Of a DNA stretch of 64,000 nucleotides, positions 55,088 to 63,677 are shown piece by piece. Location of the stretch: positions 290,646 to 354,645 of the forward strand of contig JAKQUO010000019.1 of NCBI GenBank assembly GCA_029569255.1, given 5' to 3'. Within the stretch, counting starts at the first letter, position 1. Each line of letters opens with the position of its first letter. The notes under the pieces were generated by a model. It was given only the letters and a program-made list of their open reading frames with translations, ran no database searches and had not been told where the DNA came from. A program made the translations under genes and the position numbers. The DNA is from Acidobacteriota bacterium. Lineage in GTDB: Bacteria; Acidobacteriota; Aminicenantia; Aminicenantales; Saccharicenantaceae.

Positions 55088-55447
55088 TCACCCGGGCGGC
55101 CAGCCGAGGCGCCGCCCGCCGAGGACGTGGAAATGGACGTGGAACACGACCTGGCCCGAATCGGGCCCGGTGTTGAGGACGACCCGGTAGCCGGTCGCGT
55201 CGACGCCCTTTTCGCGGGCCGCCCGCCGGGCCGCGACCAGGCAGGCCCCGAGAAGCTCCTCGGAGCCAGCGGGGGCGTCTTCGAGCGAGGCGATGTGGGC
55301 CTTGGGGATGACCAGGACGTGGGCGGGCGCCTGGGGCCGGATGTCCTCGAAGGCCAGGACGCGGTCGTCCTCGAAGAGGACCTTGGCCGGCACCTCCTTG
55401 CGGGCGATGCGGCAGAACAGGCAATCGGCGGTCTTGTCCAGGCTCAT
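55088..55447 (-). CDS. HIT-family nucleotide-binding protein
   Basis: 119 aa. DCLFCRIARKEVPAKVLFED, HVLVIPKAHI and the triad HVHFHVLGG are those of HinT-type purine-nucleoside phosphoramidases. The ATG overlaps the murA stop (ATGA). Confidence 0.94.
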   Translation of the reverse strand: MSLDKTADCLFCRIARKEVPAKVLFEDDRVLAFEDIRPQAPAHVLVIPKAHIASLEDAPAGSEELLGACLVAARRAAREKGVDATGYRVVLNTGPDSGQVVFHVHFHVLGGRRLGWPPG

Positions 55448-56700
55448 GTCCCGATCCTCTCGATGGCGGCCCCGAGGCCGCGGAGCTTCTCCTCGATCCG
55501 CTCGTAGCCGCGGTCGAGGTGCTCGATCTCCGTCACCGTCGTCTCCCCGGAGGCGACGAGCCCGGCCAGCACCAGCGCGGCCGAGGCCCGCAGGTCCGTG
55601 GCCACGACCTCGGCCCCGGAGAGCGGGGCGGGGCCCCTGATGACGGCCTTGTCGCCCCGGACCTCGATCGCGGCCCCCAGGCGGACGAGCTCGTTGACGT
55701 GGGAGAAGCGCCGGTCGAAGATCGTCTCGGTGATGATCGACGTGCCCTCGGCCTGGGTCAGGAGGACCATGGCCTGGGCCTGCATGTCGGTGGGGAAGCC
55801 GGGGTAGGGCAGGGTGGTGATGTCCAGGGCCCGGACCTCGCCGCGGCCGACGACCCGCAGGGCCGTCTCGCCCTCGGGCTCGATCGAGGCCCCGGCGACG
55901 CGGAGCTTCTCGACGACGCTGCCGACGTGCCCGGGGACGACGCCGCGGACGACGAAGTCGCCGGCGGCGAGGGCCCCGGCGACGAGGAAGGTCCCCGCCT
56001 CGATGCGGTCGGGGATGATCTCGTGGGCCGCCCCGCCGAGCTCCCGGACGCCGCGGACGCGGGCCGTGTCCGGGTCGGGCCAGTCGATCCGGGCCCCCAT
56101 CTTGTTGAGCAGGGCGGCCAGGTCGGCCACCTCGGGCTCGCGGGCGCAGTTGCGCAGGACCGTCTCGCCCTTGGCCAGGGCCGCGGCCATGAGCAGGTTC
56201 TCGGTGCCGGTGACGGTCTTCTTGTCGAAGGCGAACTCGGCGCCGCGGAGGCGGCCGGCCTCGGCCCGGATGTAGCCGTGCTCGAGGGTGATCGCCGCCC
56301 CGAGCTTCTGCAGCCCGGCGATGTGGAGGTCGATCGGCCGGGACCCGATGGCGCAGCCGCCCGGCAGGGCGACCACGGCCTTGCCGAAGCGGGCCAGGAG
56401 CGGGCCGAGGACGAGGATCGAGGCCCGCATGGCCCGGACGAGCCCGTAGGAGGCCTCGTCCGAGAGGATCTTCGGCACCCGGAGCGAGACCCGGTCGCCC
56501 GACGCCTCGGCCGCGCCGCCGAGGTCGGCGATGAGGGTCAGGATGGTCTCGACGTCCTTGACCCGCGGGACGTTCGTCAGGCGGACCTCCTCCGCGGTCA
56601 GGAGCGACGCCGCGATCGACGGCAGGACGGCGTTCTTGGCCCCGCTGACGCGGACCTCGCCCCGGAGGCGCGGGCCGCCGCGGATGACGAGCTTCTGCAT
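55444..56700 (-). CDS. murA: UDP-N-acetylglucosamine 1-carboxyvinyltransferase
   Basis: 418 aa. First committed step of peptidoglycan synthesis, the target of fosfomycin. [22 protein letters not shown] at the start, [14 protein letters not shown] with catalytic Cys116 (Cys is kept, so fosfomycin sensitivity is expected), and a late [16 protein letters not shown] 56700 is chosen because a promoter -10 lies 7 nt before it. Confidence 0.94.
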   Translation of the reverse strand: MQKLVIRGGPRLRGEVRVSGAKNAVLPSIAASLLTAEEVRLTNVPRVKDVETILTLIADLGGAAEASGDRVSLRVPKILSDEASYGLVRAMRASILVLGPLLARFGKAVVALPGGCAIGSRPIDLHIAGLQKLGAAITLEHGYIRAEAGRLRGAEFAFDKKTVTGTENLLMAAALAKGETVLRNCAREPEVADLAALLNKMGARIDWPDPDTARVRGVRELGGAAHEIIPDRIEAGTFLVAGALAAGDFVVRGVVPGHVGSVVEKLRVAGASIEPEGETALRVVGRGEVRALDITTLPYPGFPTDMQAQAMVLLTQAEGTSIITETIFDRRFSHVNELVRLGAAIEVRGDKAVIRGPAPLSGAEVVATDLRASAALVLAGLVASGETTVTEIEHLDRGYERIEEKLRGLGAAIERIGT

Positions 56701-56707
56701 CGGCCCG

Positions 56708-56736
56708 ATTGTAAAGGAACGGGCGCGCGAATTCAA
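56708..56736 (-). promoter_or_regulatory. Promoter of murA, leaderless type
   Basis: On the minus strand TTGAAT (56736-56731), 17-bp spacer, TACAAT (56713-56708). The start codon follows after 7 nt and no Shine-Dalgarno is seen. Confidence 0.55.
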
Positions 56737-56751
56737 TCCGGGGACACGGGC

Positions 56752-58158
56752 CTAGAGCGCCCCGAGGGCCTGGTCCAGGTCGGCGATGACGTCGTCGGGG
56801 TGCTCGGCGCCGACGCAGAGCCGGATGAGCTGGGGCGGGACGTCGGCCATCCGCCGGGCCTCCTCGCCCTGCTGCTGGTGGGTCGAGATGGCCGGGATGG
56901 TGGCCACGCTCTTGATCCGGCCGAGGTCGGTGGCCCGGAAGATCATCCTGAAGCCGTCGAAGACCTTGCGGGCGTTCTCCGGCGGGCCGTCGACCCGGAA
57001 GCTCATGAGGTGGCCGTAGCGGTTGACCTCGCCGTCCGGCCCGTCGCCCGAGTCGACGAGCTTCATGTACCTCTTGGCCAGGCCGTGGAGGTGGTAGCTC
57101 GGCAGGCCGAGGTAGTCGACCTGGTAGACCCTGGGGTGCTTCTGGAGCCACTCGGCGACCTTCTGGCAGTTCCGGCTGACGACGTCCATCTTCGAGCGCA
57201 GGGTCCGCAGGTCGTTCAGGGCGAAGATGGCGTTGGCCGGGGCGGAGGCCGGGCCGTTGTCGCGGTAGGGCAGGAACTTGACGTACTCGGCGTAGCTCTC
57301 CTTGAACAGGGGGTGGTCGTTCCGGACCTTGGTCGTGATGGGCTTGCGGCTGACGAGGGCCCCGCCGACGGCGAAGCCGCCGGAGGTGATGGACTTGGTC
57401 AGCGAGTGGACGACGATGTCGGCGCCGTGGGCGATCGGCCGCAGCAGGGCCGGCGTCGCGCAGGTCGCGTCGACGATCGCCGGGATGCCCCAGGAGTGGG
57501 CCAAGTCGGCCAGGGCCTTGACGTCGGCGAAGGACTGCTGCGGGTTGGACGGCATCTCCATGTAGAGGAAGCGGGTGTCCTCGTCGATCTTCGACTTCCA
57601 GTCCTCCAGGTCCCAGGGGCGGCGGACCCAGCGGCACTCGACGCCGCGCTCCTTCATCTTGCGCTGGGAGAACTGCTGGAAGGTCCCGCCGTAGACCTGG
57701 ACGCAGGAGACGAAGTTGATCCGCTCCGGGCCGTCCTTCTGCTTGACGAGCAGAGGGTCGGTCGCGGCCATGATGGCGCCCATGCCCGAGGCGGTGACGC
57801 AGCAGGACGTGTCGCGCCCCGCGCGGTACCCTTCGAGGAGGGCCAGGACCCACTCGAGGTAGTAGGTCGTCGGGTTGGCGATCCGGGTGTAGCACCAGGT
57901 CGGGACGAGGTAGGCCAGGGCGGCCTCGAGCTCGTCCGAATCGGCGTAGGCCTGGGAGGCCGAGAGATAGAGGGGCTCGATGACGGCCCCCTGGTTGCGC
58001 TTGAGGGCCTCCTCGACGGTGTAGAGGCCGTGGACGGCGATGGTGTCGAAGCGCATCGCCTTCATCCGGGCCAGGGCGGCGTCGCGCTCGGCCAGGAGCT
58101 TCCTGGCCTCCTCGACGTACTTCATGACGCCGGGGGAATAGGTCGGTGCGGAGCTCAT
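56752..58158 (-). CDS. Cys/Met-metabolism PLP-dependent enzyme (MetY/MetB/methionine gamma-lyase type)
   Basis: 468 aa. PLP Lys255 lies in HSLTKSITSGG; PTWCYTRIANPTTYYLE, TASGMGAIMAA and IVDATCATPALLRP are family segments. The ~60-residue N-terminal extension and an insert near NYGHL-like EVNRYGHLMSF differ from classical O-acetylhomoserine sulfhydrylase, so gamma-synthase, sulfhydrylase and lyase activities cannot be told apart. GGAGG precedes ATG 58158. A structured leader of about 95 nt precedes it. Confidence 0.87.
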   Translation of the reverse strand: MSSAPTYSPGVMKYVEEARKLLAERDAALARMKAMRFDTIAVHGLYTVEEALKRNQGAVIEPLYLSASQAYADSDELEAALAYLVPTWCYTRIANPTTYYLEWVLALLEGYRAGRDTSCCVTASGMGAIMAATDPLLVKQKDGPERINFVSCVQVYGGTFQQFSQRKMKERGVECRWVRRPWDLEDWKSKIDEDTRFLYMEMPSNPQQSFADVKALADLAHSWGIPAIVDATCATPALLRPIAHGADIVVHSLTKSITSGGFAVGGALVSRKPITTKVRNDHPLFKESYAEYVKFLPYRDNGPASAPANAIFALNDLRTLRSKMDVVSRNCQKVAEWLQKHPRVYQVDYLGLPSYHLHGLAKRYMKLVDSGDGPDGEVNRYGHLMSFRVDGPPENARKVFDGFRMIFRATDLGRIKSVATIPAISTHQQQGEEARRMADVPPQLIRLCVGAEHPDDVIADLDQALGAL

Positions 58159-58190
58159 GGGCCCTCCAGTCGTCCGGGTTGGGGATAAAG

Positions 58191-58256
58191 GGGCGCGGCC
58201 GACGAACGGTTCATCGCCGCTGAAGCGATTGGCATGACACAGTCGAAACCGCGCCC
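58191..58256 (-). promoter_or_regulatory. Structured 5' leader of the Cys/Met PLP gene, possible RNA regulator
   Basis: In the minus-strand transcript GGGCGCGG (58256-58249) pairs perfectly with CCGCGCCC (58198-58191), enclosing ~50 nt that contain a hairpin ATCGC/GCGAT (58229-58213). A closed multi-element fold before a sulfur amino-acid gene is suggestive, but it matches no SAM or SAH riboswitch pattern that I know. Confidence 0.35.
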
Positions 58257-58258
58257 TC

Positions 58259-58300
58259 AGCATACAGAAAAGAGGCGGCCCGAGTCAACGCCCGGGAAGG
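58259..58300 (-). promoter_or_regulatory. Promoter of the Cys/Met PLP gene
   Basis: On the minus strand TTGACT, an 18-bp spacer and TATGCT lie within this stretch, just upstream of the structured leader. Confidence 0.5.
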
Positions 58301-58320
58301 AGAGCGGCGGGGACGGTCCC

Positions 58321-58350
58321 TTGACAGGGTCGACGGCAGGTGGCTATAGT
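58321..58350 (+). promoter_or_regulatory. Promoter of thrC
   Basis: TTGACA (58321-58326), 18-bp spacer, TATAGT (58345-58350); start codon at 58375. Confidence 0.65.
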
Positions 58351-58374
58351 TGCCGCGGAGCGGCGGAGAAGGCC

Positions 58375-59904
58375 ATGCGCTACGTGAGCACCAGGGGCGG
58401 GGCCCCGGCCGTCTCGGCCGCCGAGGCCATCCTGAGGGGCATCGCCCCCGACGGCGGCCTCTATGTCCCCGAGACCGTGCCCCGGGTCCTGGCGGACGGC
58501 GCGGCCGCCGGACGGGCCGGGGGGGCGGCGGCGGACGGCGCGCCCGGCGACGCGTTCCGGGCGGCCTCGCTCGAGGTCCTGGCGCCGTTCCTGGCGGACA
58601 TCGGCGGGCCGGCCCTCGCCGAGGCCGTGGCCCGGGCCTACAACGCCGGGACGTTCGAGCACCCCGAGGTCGTCCCGCTGCGGCGGCTCGACGCCCGCCG
58701 CCACGTCCTCGAGCTCTGGCACGGCCCGACGGCCGCCTTCAAGGACGTGGCCCTCCAGATCATGCCCTTCCTCATGGCCGCCGCCAAGTCCGTCCGGGGC
58801 GACCGGTCCCGCACCCTGATCCTCGTGGCCACCTCGGGCGACACCGGCAAGGCGGCCTTGGAGGGCTTCCGGGACCGGCCGGGGACGGCCATCGTCGTCT
58901 TCTATCCGGACGGCGGGGTCAGCGAGGTCCAGCGCCTCCAGATGGCCACGACCGAGGGCGCCAACACGCGCGTCGTGGCCGTGCGCGGCAATTTCGACGA
59001 CTGCCAGACCGGCGTCAAGGCGCTGTTCGACGACGCGGCGCTGCGGGCCCGGCTGGCCGCGTCGGGCACCGTCCTCTCTTCGGCCAACTCCATCAACTGG
59101 GGCCGGCTCGCGCCGCAGATCGCCTATTACGTCCGCGCCTACCGGGCGCTCGTCGGGCGCGGCGCCGTGGCGCCGGGAGGGGAGATCGACCTGTGCGTCC
59201 CGACCGGCAACTTCGGCGACATCCTGGCCGGCTGGTACGCCCGGGCCATGGGCCTGCCGGTGCGGCGGCTGGTCTGCGCCTCGAACCGGAACCGCGTCCT
59301 GACCGACTTCTTCCGGACCGGCGTCTACGACCTCGACCGCGAGTTCCACCGGACCTCGTCGCCGTCCATGGACATCCTCATCTCGTCCAACCTCGAGCGG
59401 TTCCTGTTCCACGCGGCCGGCGGCGACGCCGCCGCCGTCCGGGGCTGGTTCGGGGGCCTCCGCCGGACGGGCCGGTTCGAGGTCGGGCAAGAGACGCGCG
59501 ACGCGATGGCCGAGGTCGTTGTCCCGGGCTGGGCGGACGAGCCGCGCGTCTTCGAGACCATCCGCGAGGTCTTCCGCGAGACCGGCTATCTCGTCGACAC
59601 CCACACGGCCGTCGCCCTGGCGGTCTGCGGGGACCAGATGGCCGCGGGCGGCGGGCTCGGCCCGGGCGGCCCGCCCGTCGTCGTCGTTTCGACCGCCTCG
59701 CCCTACAAGTTCCCGCGCGACGTGCTGGCCGCCGTCGCCGGGGAGCGCCCGGCCGACGAGTTCGCGGCCATCGAGCGGCTGCGCGAGCTCTCCGGCGTCC
59801 CGGTCCACCGGGCCGTGCGCGGCCTGCGGGACAAGCCGGAGCGGCACGCCCGGGTCGCGGACATCGCCGGGATGAGGGACGCCGTCCTGGAGTTCGGGCC
59901 GTGA
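58375..59904 (+). CDS. thrC: Threonine synthase
   Basis: 509 aa. PLP enzyme that converts O-phosphohomoserine to threonine. PLP Lys123 in AAFKDVALQ, then VATSGDTGKAAL, SANSINWGRLAPQIAYY and PTGNFGDILAGWYARAMG; the yeast/E. coli-like long type. A ~17-residue Ala/Gly insert near residues 42-60 is odd. GGAGAAGG precedes the ATG. Its stop overlaps the next gene (GTGA). Confidence 0.94.
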   Translation: MRYVSTRGGAPAVSAAEAILRGIAPDGGLYVPETVPRVLADGAAAGRAGGAAADGAPGDAFRAASLEVLAPFLADIGGPALAEAVARAYNAGTFEHPEVVPLRRLDARRHVLELWHGPTAAFKDVALQIMPFLMAAAKSVRGDRSRTLILVATSGDTGKAALEGFRDRPGTAIVVFYPDGGVSEVQRLQMATTEGANTRVVAVRGNFDDCQTGVKALFDDAALRARLAASGTVLSSANSINWGRLAPQIAYYVRAYRALVGRGAVAPGGEIDLCVPTGNFGDILAGWYARAMGLPVRRLVCASNRNRVLTDFFRTGVYDLDREFHRTSSPSMDILISSNLERFLFHAAGGDAAAVRGWFGGLRRTGRFEVGQETRDAMAEVVVPGWADEPRVFETIREVFRETGYLVDTHTAVALAVCGDQMAAGGGLGPGGPPVVVVSTASPYKFPRDVLAAVAGERPADEFAAIERLRELSGVPVHRAVRGLRDKPERHARVADIAGMRDAVLEFGP

Positions 59905-61085
59905 GATACGCCTTCCTCGTCGGCGACGGCATGGCCGACCGGCCCCTGGCCGAGCTCGGCGGGAAGACCCCGCTCGAGTACGCCGCGACGCCGAACATGG
60001 ACCGGGTCGCGGCGCTCGGCCGCGTCGGGCGGGTCCGGACCGTGCCCGCGGGCCTGCCGCCGGGGAGCGACGTGGCGAACATGTCCCTCCTGGGCTACGA
60101 CGCCGCGGCCCATTTCCAGGGCCGGGGGCCGATCGAGGCGGCCAGCCTGGGCGTGGCCCTGGCGCCGGACGAGACGGCCTTCCGCTGCAACCTGGTGACG
60201 CTCGAGGGCGGCCTCATGGCCGACTACTCGGCCGGCCATATCACGACCGCGGAGGCGCGGCCGGTCGTCCTCGACCTGCAGGCGGCCCTGGGCGGCGCGG
60301 CGGTCCGCTTCCATCCCGGCGTGAGCTACCGGCACCTGGCGGTGATGGCGGACTTCCCGGCCGGGCTCGAGTGCACGCCGCCGCACGACATCTCCGGGCG
60401 TCCGTGGGAGCCGCATTTGCCCAAGGGCCCGGGGCGGGAGGCGGTGCTCGACCTCATGGCCCGGGCCAGGCCGGTCCTGGCGGCCCATCCCGTCAACAGG
60501 CGCCGGGTCGAGGCCGGCCGGAGCCCGGCGACGGACATCTGGCTCTGGGGCCAGGGCCGGGCCCTGCGGCTGGCGACGCTCCGGGAGCGCTACGGCCTCA
60601 CCGGCTCCGTCATCTCGGCGGTCGACCTGGTGCGCGGCCTGGGCGTCCTGGCCGGGCTGAAGGTCCGGCCGGTCGAGGGGGCGACCGGCTACCTGGGCAC
60701 GAACTACGCCGGCAAGGTCGCGGCGGCCCGGGCCGCCCTGGCCGGTGAGGACTTCGTCTATCTCCACGTCGAGGCGCCCGACGAGATGAGCCACGAGGGC
60801 CGCGCCGGCGGGAAGGTCCAGGCCATCGAGGAGTTCGACCGCTTCGTCGTCGGCGAGATGCTCGCCTGGGCGCGTGAGGCCGGCGACGCGCGCGTCGTCG
60901 TGGCCACGGACCACGAGACGCCCGTCGCCATCAGGACCCACGCCGGCGGGCCCGTGCCCTACGCGGTCTGCGGCCCGGGCGTCGGCCCCGGGGGGGCCGC
61001 GGCCTTCAACGAGGCGGCCGCGGCCGCGCGGCCGGCCGAGGCGCCCCCGGAGTTTTTCGAGCGCGTCATCCGGGGGACGTGGTGA
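59901..61085 (+). CDS. COG3635-type AP-superfamily enzyme: proposed homoserine kinase or phosphoglycerate mutase
   Basis: 394 aa. The alkaline-phosphatase superfamily metalloenzyme starts VRYAFLVGDGMADRPL; TVPAGLPPGSDVANMSLLGYD carries the nucleophile Ser, and later HVEAPDEMSHEG and VATDHETPVAIRTH complete the metal site. The family includes archaeal-type phosphoglycerate mutase ApgM and a sister group proposed to be homoserine kinase. The GTG start overlaps thrC, so homoserine phosphorylation, which makes the ThrC substrate, is the better guess. No GHMP-type thrB is seen. Confidence 0.83.
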   Translation: MRYAFLVGDGMADRPLAELGGKTPLEYAATPNMDRVAALGRVGRVRTVPAGLPPGSDVANMSLLGYDAAAHFQGRGPIEAASLGVALAPDETAFRCNLVTLEGGLMADYSAGHITTAEARPVVLDLQAALGGAAVRFHPGVSYRHLAVMADFPAGLECTPPHDISGRPWEPHLPKGPGREAVLDLMARARPVLAAHPVNRRRVEAGRSPATDIWLWGQGRALRLATLRERYGLTGSVISAVDLVRGLGVLAGLKVRPVEGATGYLGTNYAGKVAAARAALAGEDFVYLHVEAPDEMSHEGRAGGKVQAIEEFDRFVVGEMLAWAREAGDARVVVATDHETPVAIRTHAGGPVPYAVCGPGVGPGGAAAFNEAAAAARPAEAPPEFFERVIRGTW

Positions 61086-61102
61086 CGCGGAAAGGAGGCA
61101 CC

Positions 61103-61981
61103 GTGAAGAAAGCCCTTTCGTTGCTGGCCGCCGTCCTGTTCGCGGCGGCGCTGGCCGCTTCCGGGCAGGCGCCGGCGAAGAAGCTCAAGGTCTTCATCTC
61201 GGTCGACATGGAGGGCGTCGCCGGGCTCGTCCACTGGGACGAGACGAGCGAGGGCGGGGCGGACTATCCGCTCTTCCGCCGCCTCATGACCGAGGAGGCC
61301 AACGCCGCCGTCGCCGGCGCGCTCGAGGCCGGGGCGACCGAGATCGTCGTCCGCGACGCCCACGACAGCGCCCGCAACATCCTGCCCGACCTGCTGCGGC
61401 CGGAGGCCCGGCTCATCCGCGAGTGGAACGGCCCCTTGAGCATGATGGAGGGCATCGACAAGACGTTCGACGCCGTCGTCTTCATCGGCTACCACGCCCG
61501 GGCGGGCACCCCGGACGCCGTCCTCAAGCACACCATGAGCCTGACGCTCTACGACGTCGTCCTGAACGGGGTGCGGATGCCCGAGGGGGCCTGGAACGCG
61601 GCCATCGCCGGCCATTTCGGCGTCCCGGTCGTGTTCCTGTCCGGCGACTCGGCCATCTGCGGGCAGATCCGGGAGATCGTCGGGCCGATCGAGACCGCCG
61701 CGGTCAAGGAAGGCATGGGGCCGGCGGCCTCGATGGTCCACCCCGTCAAGGCCCGGGAGATGATCCAGAAGGGCGTCGCGGCGGCGCTGAGGAACCTGAA
61801 GGCCTACAAGCCCTACAGGCCGGCCGCGCCCTACAAGCTGGAGATCGTCTTCACCGACGAGAACCTGGCCCGGCGGGCGGCCATGGTGCCCGGGATCGAG
61901 CGGACGGGCGAGCGCTCGGTGGCCTACGCCTCGAGCGACTTCATGGACATCGTCCTCCACTTCTCGCTGGCCCGCCGCTGA
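61103..61981 (+). CDS. M55 D-aminopeptidase DppA-like, exported
   Basis: 292 aa. A signal peptide (about residues 1-22) precedes the M55 fold: VFISVDMEGVAG with zinc Asp/Glu, VVRDAHDSARNIL, FIGYHARAG and GDSAICGQI. DppA releases D-amino acids from peptides; an exported form may digest peptidoglycan stem peptides. AAAGGAGG lies before GTG 61103, hence that start. It lies 17 bp after the homoserine-kinase-like gene. Confidence 0.88.
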   Translation: MKKALSLLAAVLFAAALAASGQAPAKKLKVFISVDMEGVAGLVHWDETSEGGADYPLFRRLMTEEANAAVAGALEAGATEIVVRDAHDSARNILPDLLRPEARLIREWNGPLSMMEGIDKTFDAVVFIGYHARAGTPDAVLKHTMSLTLYDVVLNGVRMPEGAWNAAIAGHFGVPVVFLSGDSAICGQIREIVGPIETAAVKEGMGPAASMVHPVKAREMIQKGVAAALRNLKAYKPYRPAAPYKLEIVFTDENLARRAAMVPGIERTGERSVAYASSDFMDIVLHFSLARR

Positions 61982-62015
61982 AAAAAAGGGCCGCCGCCCC
62001 GGAGGACGGCGGCCC
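61981..62015 (-). terminator. Rho-independent terminator of the citrate synthase gene
   Basis: On the minus strand: GC-rich stem GGGCCGCCG / CGGCGGCCC, then TTTTTTT. It begins 55 bp after the stop codon and ends at the DppA-like gene's stop. Confidence 0.8.
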
Positions 62016-62069
62016 TGAAGCGACTCGCGTCGCGAGGCGGGCGCGGGGCGCTCCCTCGCGGGCCTGGCC

Positions 62070-63404
62070 TTACTTGGCGGCCGGAGCGGCGGCCTGCTGC
62101 TCCTTGATGAAGTTCTCCAGCCACTCGGTCGTGACGGACTTCGGCCGCTCGATCGGCAGTCCCAGGGCGCGGTCCCAGACGAGCTGGGCCAGGACGCCGA
62201 GGGCGCGCGACACGCCGAAGAAGACCGTGTAGAAGTCGTACTGGTTGGCGCCGTAGTAGTTGAGCAGGACGCCGGAGTGGGCGTCGACGTTCGGCCACGG
62301 GTTCTTGGTCTTGCCGTGCTTGGTCAGGACGTCGGGCGCGACCTCGTAGATGAGGCTGACGATCTTGAACAGGTCGTAGTCGGGCAGGTGCTTGAGGGCG
62401 AACTCGCGCTGGGCGACGTAGCGGGGGTCGGTCTTGCGCAGGACGGCGTGGCCGTAGCCGGGGATGACCCGCCCGCCGTTGAGCGTGTCCCACATGAACT
62501 TCTCCATCTGCTCCTTGGTCGGGACGACGCCGCCGAACTCCTTCATCAGGTCCATGATCCAGAGCAGGACCTCCTGGTTGGCCAGGCCGTGGAGCGGGCC
62601 GGCCAGGCCGTTCATGCCGGCCGACAGCGAGTAGTAGGCGTCGGACAGGGCCGAGCCGACGAGGTGGGTCGTGTGGGCCGACACGTTGCCGCCCTCGTGG
62701 TCGCTGTGGATGGTGAGGTAGAGCCGCATGAGCTCCCGGAAGTTGGGGTCCTTGCTGACGCCGAGCATGTGGGCCAGGTTGCCGGCCCAGTCGAGCTTCG
62801 GGTCGGGGGCGATGTGCTTGCCGTCGAAGTAGGTCCGCCGGAAGATGTAGGCGGCGATGTTCGGGAGCTTGGCGATGAGGTTCATCACGTCCTCGAACGT
62901 CGCGTCCCAGTACTGGGTCTTGGGCATCTTCTCCTTGTAGCGCCGGGCGAACTCCGACTCGCGCTGCAGCTGGAGGATGGCCAGCGAGAACTGGGTCATC
63001 GGGTGCGTGTCCTTGGGGACCGCGTTCATCGTGTCGATGAGGTACTGGGGCAGGACGCTCCGCGACCGCCACTCTTCCGTGACGGCGACGCAGTCCTCGT
63101 AGGTCGGGATCTCGCCGAGGAGGAGGAGATAGAAGATGCCCTCGGGCAGGGGCTCGGCGCCGCCGGGGGCCTTGGGCAGCTTCTCGCGCAGCTCGGGGAT
63201 GGAGTAGCCGCGGAAGCGGATGCCCTCGAACTTGTCGAGGAGCGAGACGTCCCAGAGCATCGAGATGATGTCGCGGGCGCCGCCGACGACCTGGCCGACG
63301 TCGACCTTGGAGACGGGGACCGTCGCGTGGTCCTTGGCCAGGGCCCGGACCCGGGCCTGCATCGGGCCGACTTTCAGGTAGAACTTCTCTTTCAGTGTCG
63401 CCAT
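62070..63404 (-). CDS. gltA: Citrate synthase, eukaryotic-like long type
   Basis: 444 aa. Condenses oxaloacetate and acetyl-CoA. IHSDHEGGNVSAHTTHLVGSALSD and INGGRVIPGYGHAVLRKTDPRY contain the catalytic histidines; the long N-terminal helices with GIRFRGYSIPEL and the MNGLAGPLHGLANQEVLLW segment are those of mitochondrial-type enzymes, also known in Geobacter and Bacteroidetes, not the E. coli type. It ends with an Ala/Pro tail. A promoter with TTGACA and own terminator mark a single-gene unit. Confidence 0.93.
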   Translation of the reverse strand: MATLKEKFYLKVGPMQARVRALAKDHATVPVSKVDVGQVVGGARDIISMLWDVSLLDKFEGIRFRGYSIPELREKLPKAPGGAEPLPEGIFYLLLLGEIPTYEDCVAVTEEWRSRSVLPQYLIDTMNAVPKDTHPMTQFSLAILQLQRESEFARRYKEKMPKTQYWDATFEDVMNLIAKLPNIAAYIFRRTYFDGKHIAPDPKLDWAGNLAHMLGVSKDPNFRELMRLYLTIHSDHEGGNVSAHTTHLVGSALSDAYYSLSAGMNGLAGPLHGLANQEVLLWIMDLMKEFGGVVPTKEQMEKFMWDTLNGGRVIPGYGHAVLRKTDPRYVAQREFALKHLPDYDLFKIVSLIYEVAPDVLTKHGKTKNPWPNVDAHSGVLLNYYGANQYDFYTVFFGVSRALGVLAQLVWDRALGLPIERPKSVTTEWLENFIKEQQAAAPAAK

Positions 63405-63465
63405 TACGGTTGATACCTCCTGGATGTTGTATTGGAAGGGTGCGGTTCACCCTTTCGAGCGGCCA

Positions 63466-63494
63466 ATCTTATCACGCGGGGCCGGGGGTGTCAA
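63466..63494 (-). promoter_or_regulatory. Promoter of gltA
   Basis: On the minus strand TTGACA (63494-63489), 17-bp spacer, TAAGAT (63471-63466). Confidence 0.65.
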
Positions 63495-63611
63495 TCAGAA
63501 AACGATTTTGATTTCAATGAGTTACGCTGCGCCGTTTTCCGTTTTTAACCCGCGGGCCGGGCTTTCGTATTTCCCTTGTGACGGGGCGTTCCCGCCCCGC
63601 CGGGCGGGGCC

Positions 63612-63640
63612 TTGCTTTTTCGGCCCCGGGCCCGTATTGT
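63612..63640 (+). promoter_or_regulatory. Promoter of the lemA-like gene
   Basis: TTGCTT (63612-63617), 17-bp spacer, TATTGT (63635-63640). An AAGGAC/GTCCTT inverted repeat follows before the AAGGAGG ribosome-binding site. Confidence 0.5.
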
Positions 63641-63677
63641 TAAGGACGGGACCTCCGGGTCCTTGAAGGAGGAACGC

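Noticed and set aside
56741..56752. Second copy of the GGGGACA palindrome
   Set aside because: Only one half-site of about 9 bp; expected by chance in this composition.
58191..58256. SAM-I, SAM-II or SAH riboswitch
   Set aside because: The leader is structured but none of the conserved core sequences of these classes is present; kept only as an unknown structured leader.
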